NCBI GenBank assembly: GCA_000648925.1
Contig: JFHF01000033.1
Location: 1-64,000 of the forward strand
Source of the DNA: Caballeronia jiangsuensis
GTDB lineage: Bacteria > Pseudomonadota > Gammaproteobacteria > Burkholderiales > Burkholderiaceae
DNA: 64,000 nt
Direction: 5' to 3'
Shown: positions 49,843 to 58,862 of the stretch, in pieces
How positions within the stretch are numbered: the stretch's first letter is position 1
How the letters are laid out: each line of letters begins with the position of its first letter
Position numbers and translations under genes: made by a program
The notes under the pieces: model-generated
Told to the model about the DNA's origin: nothing
Seen by the model: only the letters and a program-made list of their open reading frames with translations
The model's database searches: none

Positions 49843-51189
49843 ATGAACGTTGCAGAAACGCAGTCCGTCGAGCGATCGGCGATCAGAAAAGTGTCGTGGC
49901 GGCTCGTGCCGTTCGTCGCGCTGATGTTCTTCATCAACTTTCTCGACCGGACCGCGATCTCGTTCGCCGGCCCGAATGGCTTGACCAAGGATCTCGGTCT
50001 CACCGCCGCGCAGTTCGGTTTCGCGGCGGGCGTGTTTTTCATCGGCTATATCGTGCTGGAGATTCCCAGCAATCTCGCGCTGCACAAGTTCGGCGCGCGC
50101 CGCTGGCTCGCGCGCATCATGGTGACGTGGGGCATCGTCGCGCTGCTCTTCACCTGGGTCAGCAGCGTGAACGGGCTCTATACGCTGCGCTTCCTGCTGG
50201 GCGTCGCCGAAGCGGGTTTCTTTCCCGGCGCGATTCTGTTCCTCAGCATGTGGGTGCCGGCGAAGCATCGCAGCCATATCCTCGCGCTCTTCTATCTCGC
50301 GCAGCCGCTCACGATCGTCATCGGCGCGCCGCTCGCCGCACTCTTGATCGAGGCGCACGGCCTTTTCGGTCTCGCCGGCTGGCGCATCATGTTCTTCGGC
50401 GTCGCGATTCCGGCGATTCTCGTCGGCGTGATCGCGTGGTTCTATCTCGCCGACAAACCCGCCGACGCCAGATGGCTCACGACCGCCGAGCGCGACTGGC
50501 TCACGACGAGCCTCGACGAGGAAGACCGCGCGAAAGGCGCATCGGCGAGCAAGGGTCACGGCAGCCCCATCGCCGCGCTGATGAGCGGCCGCGTCTGGCT
50601 TTTCGCGCTGATGTACTTCGGCCTGATCTACGGTCTCTACGCACTGGCTTTCTTCCTGCCGACGATCATCGGCGGTTTCGAGGCGCGCTTCGGCACGCAC
50701 TTCAACGTGTTCCAGAAGGGTTTGATCACCGCGATTCCGTATCTGCCCGCCGCCATCGCGCTGTTCCTCTGGAGCCGCGACGCGACGAAGCGCGGCGTGC
50801 GCTCGTGGCATATCGGCGTGCCGGCGCTGATCGGCGCACTGAGCGTGCCGCTCGCGATGCAGATGGGCTCGCCCGCCGCGACCATCGCCGTGATCACCGT
50901 GACGGCCTGCGCGATCTTCTCCGCGCTGCCGAACTTCTGGGCGCTGCCGGCGCGCTTCCTGTCGGGTGCGGCGGCGGCTGCGGGCATCGCGCTCATCAAC
51001 ACGGTCGGCAATCTCGCGGGCTTCGTCGCGCCGTACATCACCGGCATGGCGAAGGACGCGACCGGTTCGTATCAACTGCCGATGCTGATCGTCGGCGCAA
51101 TGATGCTGATGTCGGCTGCGCTCGCGTTCGCCATCGGCCGCACGCGAGAGGAACGCGCGCCCGACGCCGTCGCGGCGAACGCACATTGA
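49843..51189 (+). CDS. MFS transporter, anion:cation symporter (ACS) family
   Basis: A 448-residue transporter with 12 spans. LMFFINFLDRTAISFAGPNG and GYIVLEIPSNLALHKFGARR, with GVAEAGFFPGAILFLSMWVP, are typical of the ACS group that carries hexuronates, galactonate, tartrate and phthalate. ATG 49843 follows a strong GGAGGAG. It heads the apparent D-apionate operon (28-bp gap to apnO), so a branched sugar acid is the likely substrate. Confidence 0.93.
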   Translation: MNVAETQSVERSAIRKVSWRLVPFVALMFFINFLDRTAISFAGPNGLTKDLGLTAAQFGFAAGVFFIGYIVLEIPSNLALHKFGARRWLARIMVTWGIVALLFTWVSSVNGLYTLRFLLGVAEAGFFPGAILFLSMWVPAKHRSHILALFYLAQPLTIVIGAPLAALLIEAHGLFGLAGWRIMFFGVAIPAILVGVIAWFYLADKPADARWLTTAERDWLTTSLDEEDRAKGASASKGHGSPIAALMSGRVWLFALMYFGLIYGLYALAFFLPTIIGGFEARFGTHFNVFQKGLITAIPYLPAAIALFLWSRDATKRGVRSWHIGVPALIGALSVPLAMQMGSPAATIAVITVTACAIFSALPNFWALPARFLSGAAAAAGIALINTVGNLAGFVAPYITGMAKDATGSYQLPMLIVGAMMLMSAALAFAIGRTREERAPDAVAANAH

Positions 51190-51217
51190 ACACTCACCTC
51201 ACACTGGAGTCATCGAA

Positions 51218-52048
51218 ATGAAGGAAAAGATCGCGTTGTTCGGAGCAGGCGGAAAGATGGGCGTGCGCCTCTCAAGCAATCTGCTGAAGTCGGACTATCG
51301 TGTCGCGCATGTGGAGCCGGGCGCGGCCGGACAGAAGCGGCTGAAGGATGAACTCGGCATCGAATGCGTTTCCGCCGATGCCGCGCTCGACGGCGCGCAA
51401 GTCGTGATTCTCGCCGTGCCCGATACGCTGATCGGCAAGCTCTCGCACGAGATCGCGCCGAAGCTGTCGCCGGGAACGATGGTCATGACGCTCGATGCCG
51501 CCGCGCCTTTCGCCGGCCATCTTCCGGACCGCAAGGACCTGACGTACTTCGTCGCGCATCCGTGCCATCCGATCATCTTCAACTACGACCTCGACGAGAA
51601 ATCGCTGCACGATCACTTCGGCGGCGCGCACGCGAAGCAGTCGATCGTCAGCGCGCTGATGCAGGGGCCGGAGGAAGCGTTCGATCTCGGCGAAGCCGTC
51701 GCGAAGGTGATCTACGCGCCGATCCTGCGTTCGTATCGGCTGAGCGTCGATCAGATGGCGATCCTGGAGCCGGGTCTCTCGGAAACCATCTGCGCGACGC
51801 TGCTCTACGTGATGCGCGAAGCGATGGACGAGACCATCGCGCGCGGCGTGCCCGCACAGGCGGCGCGCGATTTCCTGCTCGGCCACATGAACATTCTCGG
51901 CGCGGTGATCTTCAACGAGATTCCCGGCGCATTCTCCGATGCGTGCAACAAGGCGATCGAGTTCGGCAAGCCGCGCCTGATGCGCGACGACTGGAAGAAG
52001 GTGTTCGACCGCGAGGAAATCGCGGAGAGCATTCGGCGCATCACCTGA
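51218..52048 (+). CDS. apnO: D-apionate oxidoisomerase-like NAD-dependent enzyme
   Basis: A 276-residue protein with Rossmann motif ALFGAGGKMGVRLSSNLLKS and a phosphogluconate-dehydrogenase-like C-terminal domain (LGHMNILGAVIFNEIPGAFS). The conserved FVAHPCHPIIFNYD and LRSYRLSVDQMAILEPGLSE segments are those of the family containing ApnO, which oxidises D-apionate with hydroxymethyl migration to 3-oxo-isoapionate. The downstream RuBisCO-like protein and DUF1537 kinase are exactly the partners described for that pathway. The symbol is given on that combined evidence. Confidence 0.82.
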   Translation: MKEKIALFGAGGKMGVRLSSNLLKSDYRVAHVEPGAAGQKRLKDELGIECVSADAALDGAQVVILAVPDTLIGKLSHEIAPKLSPGTMVMTLDAAAPFAGHLPDRKDLTYFVAHPCHPIIFNYDLDEKSLHDHFGGAHAKQSIVSALMQGPEEAFDLGEAVAKVIYAPILRSYRLSVDQMAILEPGLSETICATLLYVMREAMDETIARGVPAQAARDFLLGHMNILGAVIFNEIPGAFSDACNKAIEFGKPRLMRDDWKKVFDREEIAESIRRIT

Positions 52049-52063
52049 AGCGAGGAACTGACC

Positions 52064-53308
52064 GTGAGCGAACGCATCCACGCAACTTACTGGCTCGAAA
52101 CCGGCGTCGATCCGCGCATTGCCGCCGAGACCATCGCGGGCGAGCAGTCGAGCGGCACCTTCATCGCGCTGCCCAACGAGACGCCCGAACTCAAGGCGCG
52201 CTCGGGCGCGCGCGTCGAACGGCTCGACGTGCTGGACTACAGCGAGACGCCGAGCCTGCCGGGCGGCGCGGCTTCGAAGTGCTACACGCAATGCGTGCTC
52301 GAACTTTCGTGGCCGATCGAAAATTTCGGGCCGTCGCTGCCGAATCTGATGTCGACGATCGCGGGCAATCTTTTCGAATTGCGCCAGGTGTCGGGCTTGC
52401 GTCTGACCGGCCTGCGCCTGCCCAAGTCGTTCGCGGCGGCGTATCCGGGGCCGGCGTTCGGCATCGAGGGCACGCGCAAGCTGTCGGGCGTGACGCACGG
52501 GCCGCTCATCGGCACGATCATCAAGCCGAGCGTCGGGCTCTCGCCGGAGGAGACCGCCGGGCAGGTGAAGGAGCTTGTCGCGGGCGGCATCGACTTCATC
52601 AAGGACGACGAACTGCAAGGCGACGGCTCGCATTGCCCGTTCGATGAACGCGTGCGCGCGGTGATGCGCGTCGTGAACGATCACGCCGAGCGCACCGGCA
52701 AGAAGGTGATGGTCGCGTTCAACGTGACGGGCGATCTCGATCAGATGAAGCGCCGCCACGATCTCGTGCTCGAACAGGGCGGCACGTGCGTGATGGCGGT
52801 GCTCAATTCGATCGGTCTCGTCGGCATGACCGAACTGCGCAAGCACAGTCAGTTGCCGATTCACGCGCATCGCGCGGGCTGGGGCTATCTGACGCGCGCC
52901 GAAGCGCTCGGCTGGGACTATGCGCCGTGGCAGATGCTGTGGCGTCTCGCGGGCGCGGATCATCTGCACGTGAACGGCCTGCGCAACAAGTTCAGCGAAT
53001 CCGATGAAAGCGTGATCGCGGCGGCGCGCGCCGTGCTCGCGCCGGTAATGGACGAAGCGCCGTTGACCGCGATGCCCGTCTTCAGCTCGGGTCAGACCGG
53101 CCTGCAGGCGGCGGACACGTATGCCGCGATCGGCTGCGCGGATCTGATTCACACGGCGGGCGGCGGCATCTTCGGGCATCCGGGCGGCGTGGCGGCGGGC
53201 GTCGAGGCGTTGCGCGAAGCGTGGGTCGCGGCGATGGAAGGCGTGCCGCTCGCGCGTCATGCCGAACGCAATCCCGCATTGAAGCGCGCACTGGAGTTCT
53301 GGAAATGA
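52064..53308 (+). CDS. RuBisCO-like protein, probable 3-oxo-isoapionate-4-phosphate decarboxylase or transcarboxylase/hydrolase
   Basis: A 414-residue form IV RuBisCO-like protein. The carbamylation and metal triad is intact in GGIDFIKDDELQGDG (Lys-Asp-Asp-Glu), and the first active-site Lys is in GTIIKPSVGLSPEE. The phosphate site TAGGGIFGHPGG is retained. The loop-6 Lys needed for CO2 fixation is absent; the region reads MPVFSSGQTGLQ. GTG 52064 follows GAGGA. Its stop overlaps the kinase ATG. In D-apionate pathways such proteins either decarboxylate 3-oxo-isoapionate-4-phosphate or split it to 3-phosphoglycerate and glycolate; which applies here cannot be read off. Confidence 0.9.
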   Translation: MSERIHATYWLETGVDPRIAAETIAGEQSSGTFIALPNETPELKARSGARVERLDVLDYSETPSLPGGAASKCYTQCVLELSWPIENFGPSLPNLMSTIAGNLFELRQVSGLRLTGLRLPKSFAAAYPGPAFGIEGTRKLSGVTHGPLIGTIIKPSVGLSPEETAGQVKELVAGGIDFIKDDELQGDGSHCPFDERVRAVMRVVNDHAERTGKKVMVAFNVTGDLDQMKRRHDLVLEQGGTCVMAVLNSIGLVGMTELRKHSQLPIHAHRAGWGYLTRAEALGWDYAPWQMLWRLAGADHLHVNGLRNKFSESDESVIAAARAVLAPVMDEAPLTAMPVFSSGQTGLQAADTYAAIGCADLIHTAGGGIFGHPGGVAAGVEALREAWVAAMEGVPLARHAERNPALKRALEFWK

Positions 53309-54669
53309 GCACGCAATGGCCCGATGGCCTGCTGCTCGCGTACTACGGCGACGACTTCACCGGTTCCACCGACGCGATGGAAGCGATGACCGCCGCCGGC
53401 GTGCCGACGCTCCTTTGCCTGCAAACGCCCACGCCCGAACTGCTCGCACGCTTTCCCGACGTGCGTTGCGTCGGGCTCGCGGGATCGTCGCGCGGGCGCA
53501 GTCCGCAGTGGATGGACGACGAGTTGCCGCACGCCTTCGCGAGCCTCGCCGCACTGGGCGCGCCGATCCTGCAATACAAGGTCTGCTCGACCTTCGATTC
53601 ATCGCCGCACACGGGTTCGATCGGCCGCGCGATCGATATCGGCGTCAGGCACATGCGCGGGAAGTGGTCGCCGATGATCGTCGGCGCGCCGCGTCTGAAG
53701 CGCTATCAGGCTTTCGGCAATCTGTTCGCTTCGGTCGACGGCGAGGGCCATCGGCTCGATCGTCATCCGACGATGTCGCGTCATCCCGTCACGCCGATGA
53801 GCGAAGCGGATTTGCGCGTGCATCTGCGCGGGCAGACCGAGCGGCGCATCGGCCTGATCGATTTCGTGCAGTTGCGTGCGCCGGATGTTCGCGAACGCCT
53901 GAACGCGTTGACGAACGACGATGCGCCCGTCGTCATGATCGACGTGCTCGATGAAGAGACGCTCGCCGCCGCCGGAAAGCTCGTCTGGGAAGGGCGCGGC
54001 GAAGGCGTGTTCACGGCGTCGTCGTCGGGATTGCAATATGCGCTCGCGGCGCACTGGCGCGCGAATGGGCTCGTGCCGCAGATGCCGGGGTTGCCGGTTG
54101 CATCGCCCGTCGAGGTGATCGCGGCCGTCAGCGGAAGCTGTTCGCCGGTGACGGCGGGGCAGATTCGCTGGGCGCGCGACAACGGCTTTCGCGTCGAGCG
54201 CCTGGACTTGCGCCGCGCACTGGATGCGCAATCGCGCGAAGCCGAAATCGAACGCGTGGTCGGCGTCGCCGTACGCGCCGTGAGCGATGGCCGAAGCCCG
54301 CTCGTCTTCAGCGCCGAAGGCCCCGACGATCCCGCCGTGCTCGCGTTCGACGACATCGCGTCGCAAGCCGGACTGAGCCGCGCAGAAGCGGCGCGCCGCG
54401 TGGGCGAAACGCTCGCCGATGTGATGCGCCGGCTGCTCGATCGCGCGCCGGTACGCCGCGTCGTCGTCGCGGGCGGCGACAGTTCGGGCGAAGTGGCGGG
54501 CAAGCTCGGCATCACGGCATTGAGCGTCGCGGCGGGCATGGCGCCGGGCGCGCCGCTGTGCCGCGCGTGGTCCGGCGATGCCGTCCGCGACGGCCTCGAA
54601 ATCGTGCTGAAAGGCGGGCAGATCGGCGGCGCGTCGTTCTTCGGAAACGTGCGGGACGGCGCTTCGTGA
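53305..54669 (+). CDS. oiaK: Four-carbon-acid-sugar-type kinase (DUF1537), probable 3-oxo-isoapionate kinase
   Basis: A 454-residue kinase. The N-terminal DUF1537 domain has YYGDDFTGSTDAMEAMTAAG and FDSSPHTGSIGRAIDIG; the nucleotide-binding C-terminal domain has VSGSCSPVTAGQIRWA, VVAGGDSSGEVAGKLG and VLKGGQIGGASFFG. Family members phosphorylate acid sugars such as threonate and 3-oxo-isoapionate. It overlaps the RuBisCO-like gene by 4 bp (ATGA) and supplies its phosphorylated substrate. The symbol rests on the neighbourhood as well as the sequence. Confidence 0.82.
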   Translation: MSTQWPDGLLLAYYGDDFTGSTDAMEAMTAAGVPTLLCLQTPTPELLARFPDVRCVGLAGSSRGRSPQWMDDELPHAFASLAALGAPILQYKVCSTFDSSPHTGSIGRAIDIGVRHMRGKWSPMIVGAPRLKRYQAFGNLFASVDGEGHRLDRHPTMSRHPVTPMSEADLRVHLRGQTERRIGLIDFVQLRAPDVRERLNALTNDDAPVVMIDVLDEETLAAAGKLVWEGRGEGVFTASSSGLQYALAAHWRANGLVPQMPGLPVASPVEVIAAVSGSCSPVTAGQIRWARDNGFRVERLDLRRALDAQSREAEIERVVGVAVRAVSDGRSPLVFSAEGPDDPAVLAFDDIASQAGLSRAEAARRVGETLADVMRRLLDRAPVRRVVVAGGDSSGEVAGKLGITALSVAAGMAPGAPLCRAWSGDAVRDGLEIVLKGGQIGGASFFGNVRDGAS

Positions 54670-54724
54670 GCGAAGGCTTCGTGATAAGGTCGTCGGCGGG
54701 ATTCATCGAAGACAGGCATTTCCG

Positions 54725-55432
54725 ATGGCTGACATCATTCAGCGGCGCAAGCTGTATCAGGACGTACTCGACCGGTTGATGGCGCGCATCCGCTCGGGGG
54801 AGATCGCGCCCGGCGCGCAACTGCCTTCCGAGCGCGAGCTGATGGAAGCGTATGGCGTCGGGCGTCCCGCGATCCGCGAGGCGTTGCAGACGCTGGAGCG
54901 CTCCGGCATCGTCGAGATCGCGCATGGCGAGCGCGCGCGCGTGGTCGTGCCGACGGCGCAGAGCCTCATCGCGCAAATCGCGATCGGGACCATGCACCTG
55001 CTGCGCACGCAGCCCGACATGCTCGAGCATCTGAAGGCGGCGCGGCTCTTTCTCGAAACGGGCACGGCGCGCATGGCGGCCGGGAAAGCATCGGAAGACG
55101 ACATCGCGCGGCTCGTCGAGCGCGTCGAGGCGCAGCGCGCGGCGGTCGATGACCGCGATGCGTTTCTCGCCTGCGACATGGCGTTTCATCGCGAGATCGC
55201 GCGGATCACCGGCAATCCGATCTATCCGTCGATCGTCGAATCGATCTTCAACTGGGCCGCCGAATACTATCGGCCGATGGTGCGCGCGCCCGGCGCCGAA
55301 TCGTTGACGCTCGCGGAACACGAACGCATCGTCGAGGCGATCGCCGCGCACGACGGCGACGCCGCCGCGGACGCGATGCACGCGCATCTCTCGCGTGCGA
55401 GCGCGCTCTACGGCACGCTCATCGAGTCCTGA
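54725..55432 (+). CDS. GntR-family (FadR/FCD) transcriptional regulator
   Basis: A 235-residue protein with winged helix (MARIRSGEIAPGAQLPSERE, VGRPAIREALQTLERSGIVE) and an FCD ligand domain (ARLFLETGTARMAAGKASED, then MAFHREIARITGNPIYPSIV). It follows the kinase by 55 bp on the same strand and is the probable regulator of the apionate operon. Its 3' end overlaps the converging LysR gene by 14 bp. Confidence 0.93.
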   Translation: MADIIQRRKLYQDVLDRLMARIRSGEIAPGAQLPSERELMEAYGVGRPAIREALQTLERSGIVEIAHGERARVVVPTAQSLIAQIAIGTMHLLRTQPDMLEHLKAARLFLETGTARMAAGKASEDDIARLVERVEAQRAAVDDRDAFLACDMAFHREIARITGNPIYPSIVESIFNWAAEYYRPMVRAPGAESLTLAEHERIVEAIAAHDGDAAADAMHAHLSRASALYGTLIES

Positions 55433-56351
55433 GCGCTTCGCCGTCGCGCGTGCGCAGGAACGCGGTCATCTCCTTCAGGCTTTCGTTCATCGCTTCGATC
55501 AGCCAGCGTTCCAGTTGCGCGACCTCGGCATGTGCGCGCAGATGCGGCGCGACCCACAGCACGAGCTGGCGCGGACCCGGCGCGAAGCCGAACGGCGCGA
55601 CGAGCTTGCCGGACATGAGATCGTTCATCACGAGCAACTGCGGCACGAGCGCCACGCCCAGGCCGCACACGGCCGCCTGGATCAGCAGATAGAAGTGATC
55701 GTAGGCATCCGCGCCCGCGCCGGCGAGCGGCGTTACGTCGGTTGCGCGATACCAGTCGGTCCACGCTTCGGGGCGCGTGCGGGTGGAGAGCAACTTCGCG
55801 CGCGCGAGATCGGCGGGGCTTGTCAGTCCGATCGACTGCGCATACTCCGGCGAGCACACCGGCCCGATCCATTCGTCGATGAGCGTGCGTGTGATCGCGT
55901 CCCTCGGCGGTTCGATCGTGTTCGCGCGAATCGCGACGCTGATCTTGTCGCGTACGAAATCGATCTGATCGTAGTTCATGTTGAACTTGAGCTCGGTCTG
56001 CGGATAGCGCCGATGAAACCCCGCGATCCGCGGAATCAGCCAGTTCATCATGATGGTCGCGGAGCACGACAGCGTGAGCGGCTCCGGCTTCAGTTGCTCG
56101 ATGCTCGCATCGATGAGATTGAACGCCGTCGTGAGACCCTCGGCGAGTCGTCTGCCTTCGGGCGTCGGATCCGACGACTGCGCCGATCGCACGAGCAGCG
56201 TGAGGCCGAGCGTGTCCTCCAGCGCCTTCACCTGCCGGCTGATCGCGCCATGCGTGACGCACAGCTCCTGCGCGGCGAGCGTCATGCTGCGCAGGCGCGC
56301 CACGGCTTCGAACGCGCGCAGGGCGTTCAGCGAAGGGCGCGGGGTCTGCAT
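55419..56351 (-). CDS. LysR-family transcriptional regulator, GcvA-like
   Basis: A 310-residue LysR protein starting SLNALRAFEAVARLRSMTLA with LCVTHGAISRQVKALEDTLG, the GcvA/AmpR-like N-terminal style, and a ligand domain from residue 95 (LSCSATIMMNWLIPRIAGFH). It converges on the GntR gene with 14 bp overlap. It is divergent from the DUF4148 gene; no obvious metabolic target is adjacent. Confidence 0.92.
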   Translation of the reverse strand: MQTPRPSLNALRAFEAVARLRSMTLAAQELCVTHGAISRQVKALEDTLGLTLLVRSAQSSDPTPEGRRLAEGLTTAFNLIDASIEQLKPEPLTLSCSATIMMNWLIPRIAGFHRRYPQTELKFNMNYDQIDFVRDKISVAIRANTIEPPRDAITRTLIDEWIGPVCSPEYAQSIGLTSPADLARAKLLSTRTRPEAWTDWYRATDVTPLAGAGADAYDHFYLLIQAAVCGLGVALVPQLLVMNDLMSGKLVAPFGFAPGPRQLVLWVAPHLRAHAEVAQLERWLIEAMNESLKEMTAFLRTRDGEALRTR

Positions 56352-56595
56352 GGTCTCCTCCGGGTGTGGTGCCGATTATTTCCCGTTTCGACACGGGCAA
56401 GCCGATTGTAGACGGCACGGCGTCTTTGTATCGCACTGTATCCGCGCTGAACGCCGACACACGCCGTTTCATAACCGGCTTTCCACGAAACAAGCCAGAT
56501 ACGTCCGCCGGTTTTAATACCTCCAAGCCCGAACGATTCGCAACACAAGGCGGATCGACAAGACGGACTTCCATTACATTCTCTGGAGGTAAATC

Positions 56596-56901
56596 ATGAA
56601 AGTCATTCAATCGCTCATCGTCGCTGCCGCTGTCGCGCTTCCGGCTTTCTCGTTTGCGCAGTCGAACCAGCCGGTCACCCGTGCGGAAGTGCGCGCGCAA
56701 CTCGTCGAATTGCAAAAGGCCGGCTATGACCCGGCAAGCGACCAGACGCAATATCCGCAAAACATCCAGGCCGCCGAGGCGCGCATCGCGGCCGCGAAGG
56801 GCCTGAACGCATACGGCGCGCCGGCGAACGGCAACGCCGACTCGGGCGCGCGTTCGGATACGAGCGTCATCGGTCTCGGTCCGGTTTTCGCGAAGCCGTA
56901 A
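56596..56901 (+). CDS. DUF4148 domain secreted protein
   Basis: A 101-residue protein with signal peptide MKVIQSLIVAAAVALPAFSF and the DUF4148 core PVTRAEVRAQLVELQKAGYD followed by SDQTQYPQNIQAAEARIAA. This small family is nearly restricted to Burkholderiales and occurs in many copies per genome; function unknown, presumably periplasmic. Strong ribosome site CTGGAGGT at about 56582. Confidence 0.92.
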   Translation: MKVIQSLIVAAAVALPAFSFAQSNQPVTRAEVRAQLVELQKAGYDPASDQTQYPQNIQAAEARIAAAKGLNAYGAPANGNADSGARSDTSVIGLGPVFAKP

Positions 56902-57172
56902 GCGCGCGGATTCAGCCGCTTTCAGGAGCGCGGACGGAACGCCCGTCCGGGCTCGATGCGTTTGCGCGAATAACGCATTACGTCTCGAAATTACGGCCTC
57001 GCAGGCGATACACTCTCGCTTCAAAATCCCGATTTCGCCGGCATGTGACGTGCTGCGGAATGGCGGACGCGGAAAATGGGTATCATCCCTTTCCGCCCCG
57101 ACGCGGATTAAACCGAATGTAACAACGTATCGCAATTTTTCGAGTGCGACGCCATTGATTTTCGAGGCGCAT

Positions 57173-58852
57173 ATGCCCACAGACGTAGACATCATCACCG
57201 ACGAACAGATCGCGTCGATCGCCGATCGCCTGACGCAAGAAGGCCGCAAGGTCACTCCCGTGACCGTCTGGACGGAAGCCGGGCGCGGCTCGGTCGTCGC
57301 CATCGCGGCGGGCCTGCAGCGCTGGCGCGAGGCGCATTCCCCGGACATGCCGCGGCAGCAGGCGCCGACCGGCCTCCCCGACGACCTCGCCGAGACGCTC
57401 GTGAACGTCGCGCGGCGGCTCTGGACCGTCTCGCGCGACGAAACCGAACGGATGTCCGGTCAGCGCCTGTCCGTCGTGAGCCAGCGGCTTTCAACTGCGC
57501 TCGCGGAGCGCGACGAGGCGCTCGCCGAGTTCCAGAAGACCGGCGACGAGGCCGCGAAAAACCGCCAGCAAACAACGGAAATGTTGAGCGCGTTGCGGGC
57601 ATCGGAAGACTCGGTCGCGCGGTTGCGCCAGGAGTTCGAGGCAGCCACGGAGCGCGCGCAGACGGCCGAGTCGCGCGTCGAGGAAGCGCAGCAGCGCGCA
57701 TCGGCGGAACAGGCGCGACTGGAAGCGCTGAATGCGTCGCTCGACGAAGAGCGGCGCGCGAAAAACGCGTTGAACGAAGACATCGCGCGCATTGCACAAG
57801 AGCGCGATCAGGCGCGGCAGGACCATACGGAACTGCATGCGTCGATGTCGGGCAAGGACGAAGCGCTCGCGCGTATCGCCGGAGAACTCGATCAGGTGCG
57901 TCAGCAGCACGGGAATCTGCACGCATCGCTCGCGGGCAAGGATGAGGAACTCGCGCGTATCGCGCAGGAACGCGACCAGGCGCGTCAGGATCACGCGGAA
58001 CTGCATGCGCTGATCGCGGGCAAGGACGACGAGCTCGCGCGCATCGCACAAGAGCGCGATCAGGTGCGCGAGCAGCACGAAGCGTTGAGCCTCGCATCGC
58101 AGGAAAAATCGGCTGAAGCCGAACGCTGGTCGCAGGATGCGAACGCCGCGCATGCGCGCGCGCAGACTGCCGAAGCGCAGGCGAGCGAAAGCCTCGCGCG
58201 CGTCGCCGCACTGGAAGCGGAGTTGAACGAAGTGCGCGGTGCGCTTGCGGCCGAGCGCGAGAACGCGGCTACGCTGAAGACGGAGATTTCGGCGCATCGC
58301 GATCACGCGGGGCGTGTCGGCGGCGAGCTGGACGAAGCCCGCAAGCAGATCAGCGCGCTGATGGAACAGAAGGCCGAGCAGGGCGCAGAACTCGCGCGCG
58401 TGTCGAACGACGTCAACGCGTTGCGCGAGCGCGCCGAGACCGCCGAAAAGAACGCGACCGATCTCGCGAAGCGCCTGGTCGAGAAGGAGCAGGGCGAAGA
58501 GTCGGAGCTTGCGTCGCTGCAGCGTCAGATTTCGGCGCAGGCGAAGGCGCATTCGAAGGCCTACGACGATCTTCGCGCCAACGCCGAGCAATGGGTCACC
58601 TACGCGAAGGACTTGCGCCAGCGTCTCGATGTGGCCAACGAAAAGATTCTTTTCATCGATGCCCGCAGCACCGGCGAAGTCGCGCTGATGCGCAGGCTTG
58701 CGGTCGAGCTGGAGCGCATGAAGCCGGATCACGAACTCGTGTTGCGCGAGGCGCAGCAGAAGGTGATCGGAGACAAGATGGCGCAGCAGCTCGCGCAAAA
58801 GGGCTATCGCTACGATCCGGCCACGGCGGTGATGTCGAAGATCGAAACGTGA
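57173..58852 (+). CDS. KfrA-like DNA-binding coiled-coil protein
   Basis: A 559-residue protein. The N-terminal KfrA_N domain (EQIASIADRLTQEGRKVTPV, VAIAAGLQRWREAHSP) is a DNA-binding helix region. The rest is almost entirely Ala/Glu/Arg/Gln coiled coil with an internal 28-residue tandem repeat, then a C-terminal segment ILFIDARSTGEVALMRRLAV and GYRYDPATAVMSKIET. KfrA of RK2-type plasmids binds its own operator and helps plasmid segregation; chromosomal relatives are common in Burkholderia. ATG 57173 follows GAGGCGCAT. Function here is unknown. Confidence 0.86.
   Translation: MPTDVDIITDEQIASIADRLTQEGRKVTPVTVWTEAGRGSVVAIAAGLQRWREAHSPDMPRQQAPTGLPDDLAETLVNVARRLWTVSRDETERMSGQRLSVVSQRLSTALAERDEALAEFQKTGDEAAKNRQQTTEMLSALRASEDSVARLRQEFEAATERAQTAESRVEEAQQRASAEQARLEALNASLDEERRAKNALNEDIARIAQERDQARQDHTELHASMSGKDEALARIAGELDQVRQQHGNLHASLAGKDEELARIAQERDQARQDHAELHALIAGKDDELARIAQERDQVREQHEALSLASQEKSAEAERWSQDANAAHARAQTAEAQASESLARVAALEAELNEVRGALAAERENAATLKTEISAHRDHAGRVGGELDEARKQISALMEQKAEQGAELARVSNDVNALRERAETAEKNATDLAKRLVEKEQGEESELASLQRQISAQAKAHSKAYDDLRANAEQWVTYAKDLRQRLDVANEKILFIDARSTGEVALMRRLAVELERMKPDHELVLREAQQKVIGDKMAQQLAQKGYRYDPATAVMSKIET
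57785..58096 (+). repeat. In-frame 84-bp tandem repeat inside the kfrA-like gene
   Basis: Units begin at 57785, 57869, 57953 and 58037, exactly 84 bp (28 residues, four heptads) apart. Each starts ARIA(Q/G)E(R/L)DQ(A/V)R and contains LH(A)-x-GKD-x-(A/E)L. Three units are complete and the fourth partial. The last two are closest to the consensus. Length variation between strains is likely. Confidence 0.9.
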
Positions 58853-58862
58853 TCCTCATGTA

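Noticed and set aside
51272..53260. Minus-strand open frame of about 662 codons
   Set aside because: Antisense to apnO and the RuBisCO-like gene; no domain or ribosome site, typical GC-driven shadow.
52064..53308. Carbon-fixing RuBisCO
   Set aside because: Loop-6 Lys is missing, no small subunit or phosphoribulokinase is near, and the gene sits with ApnO/OiaK-like genes, so it is a RuBisCO-like protein of sugar-acid catabolism.
57785..58096. CRISPR-like or non-coding repeat array
   Set aside because: The 84-bp units are contiguous without spacers and keep the reading frame of the coiled-coil protein.
57173..58852. Evidence that the window is a plasmid
   Set aside because: A KfrA-like protein alone is not proof; no rep, par or conjugation genes are visible and chromosomal KfrA-like genes are common in this group.
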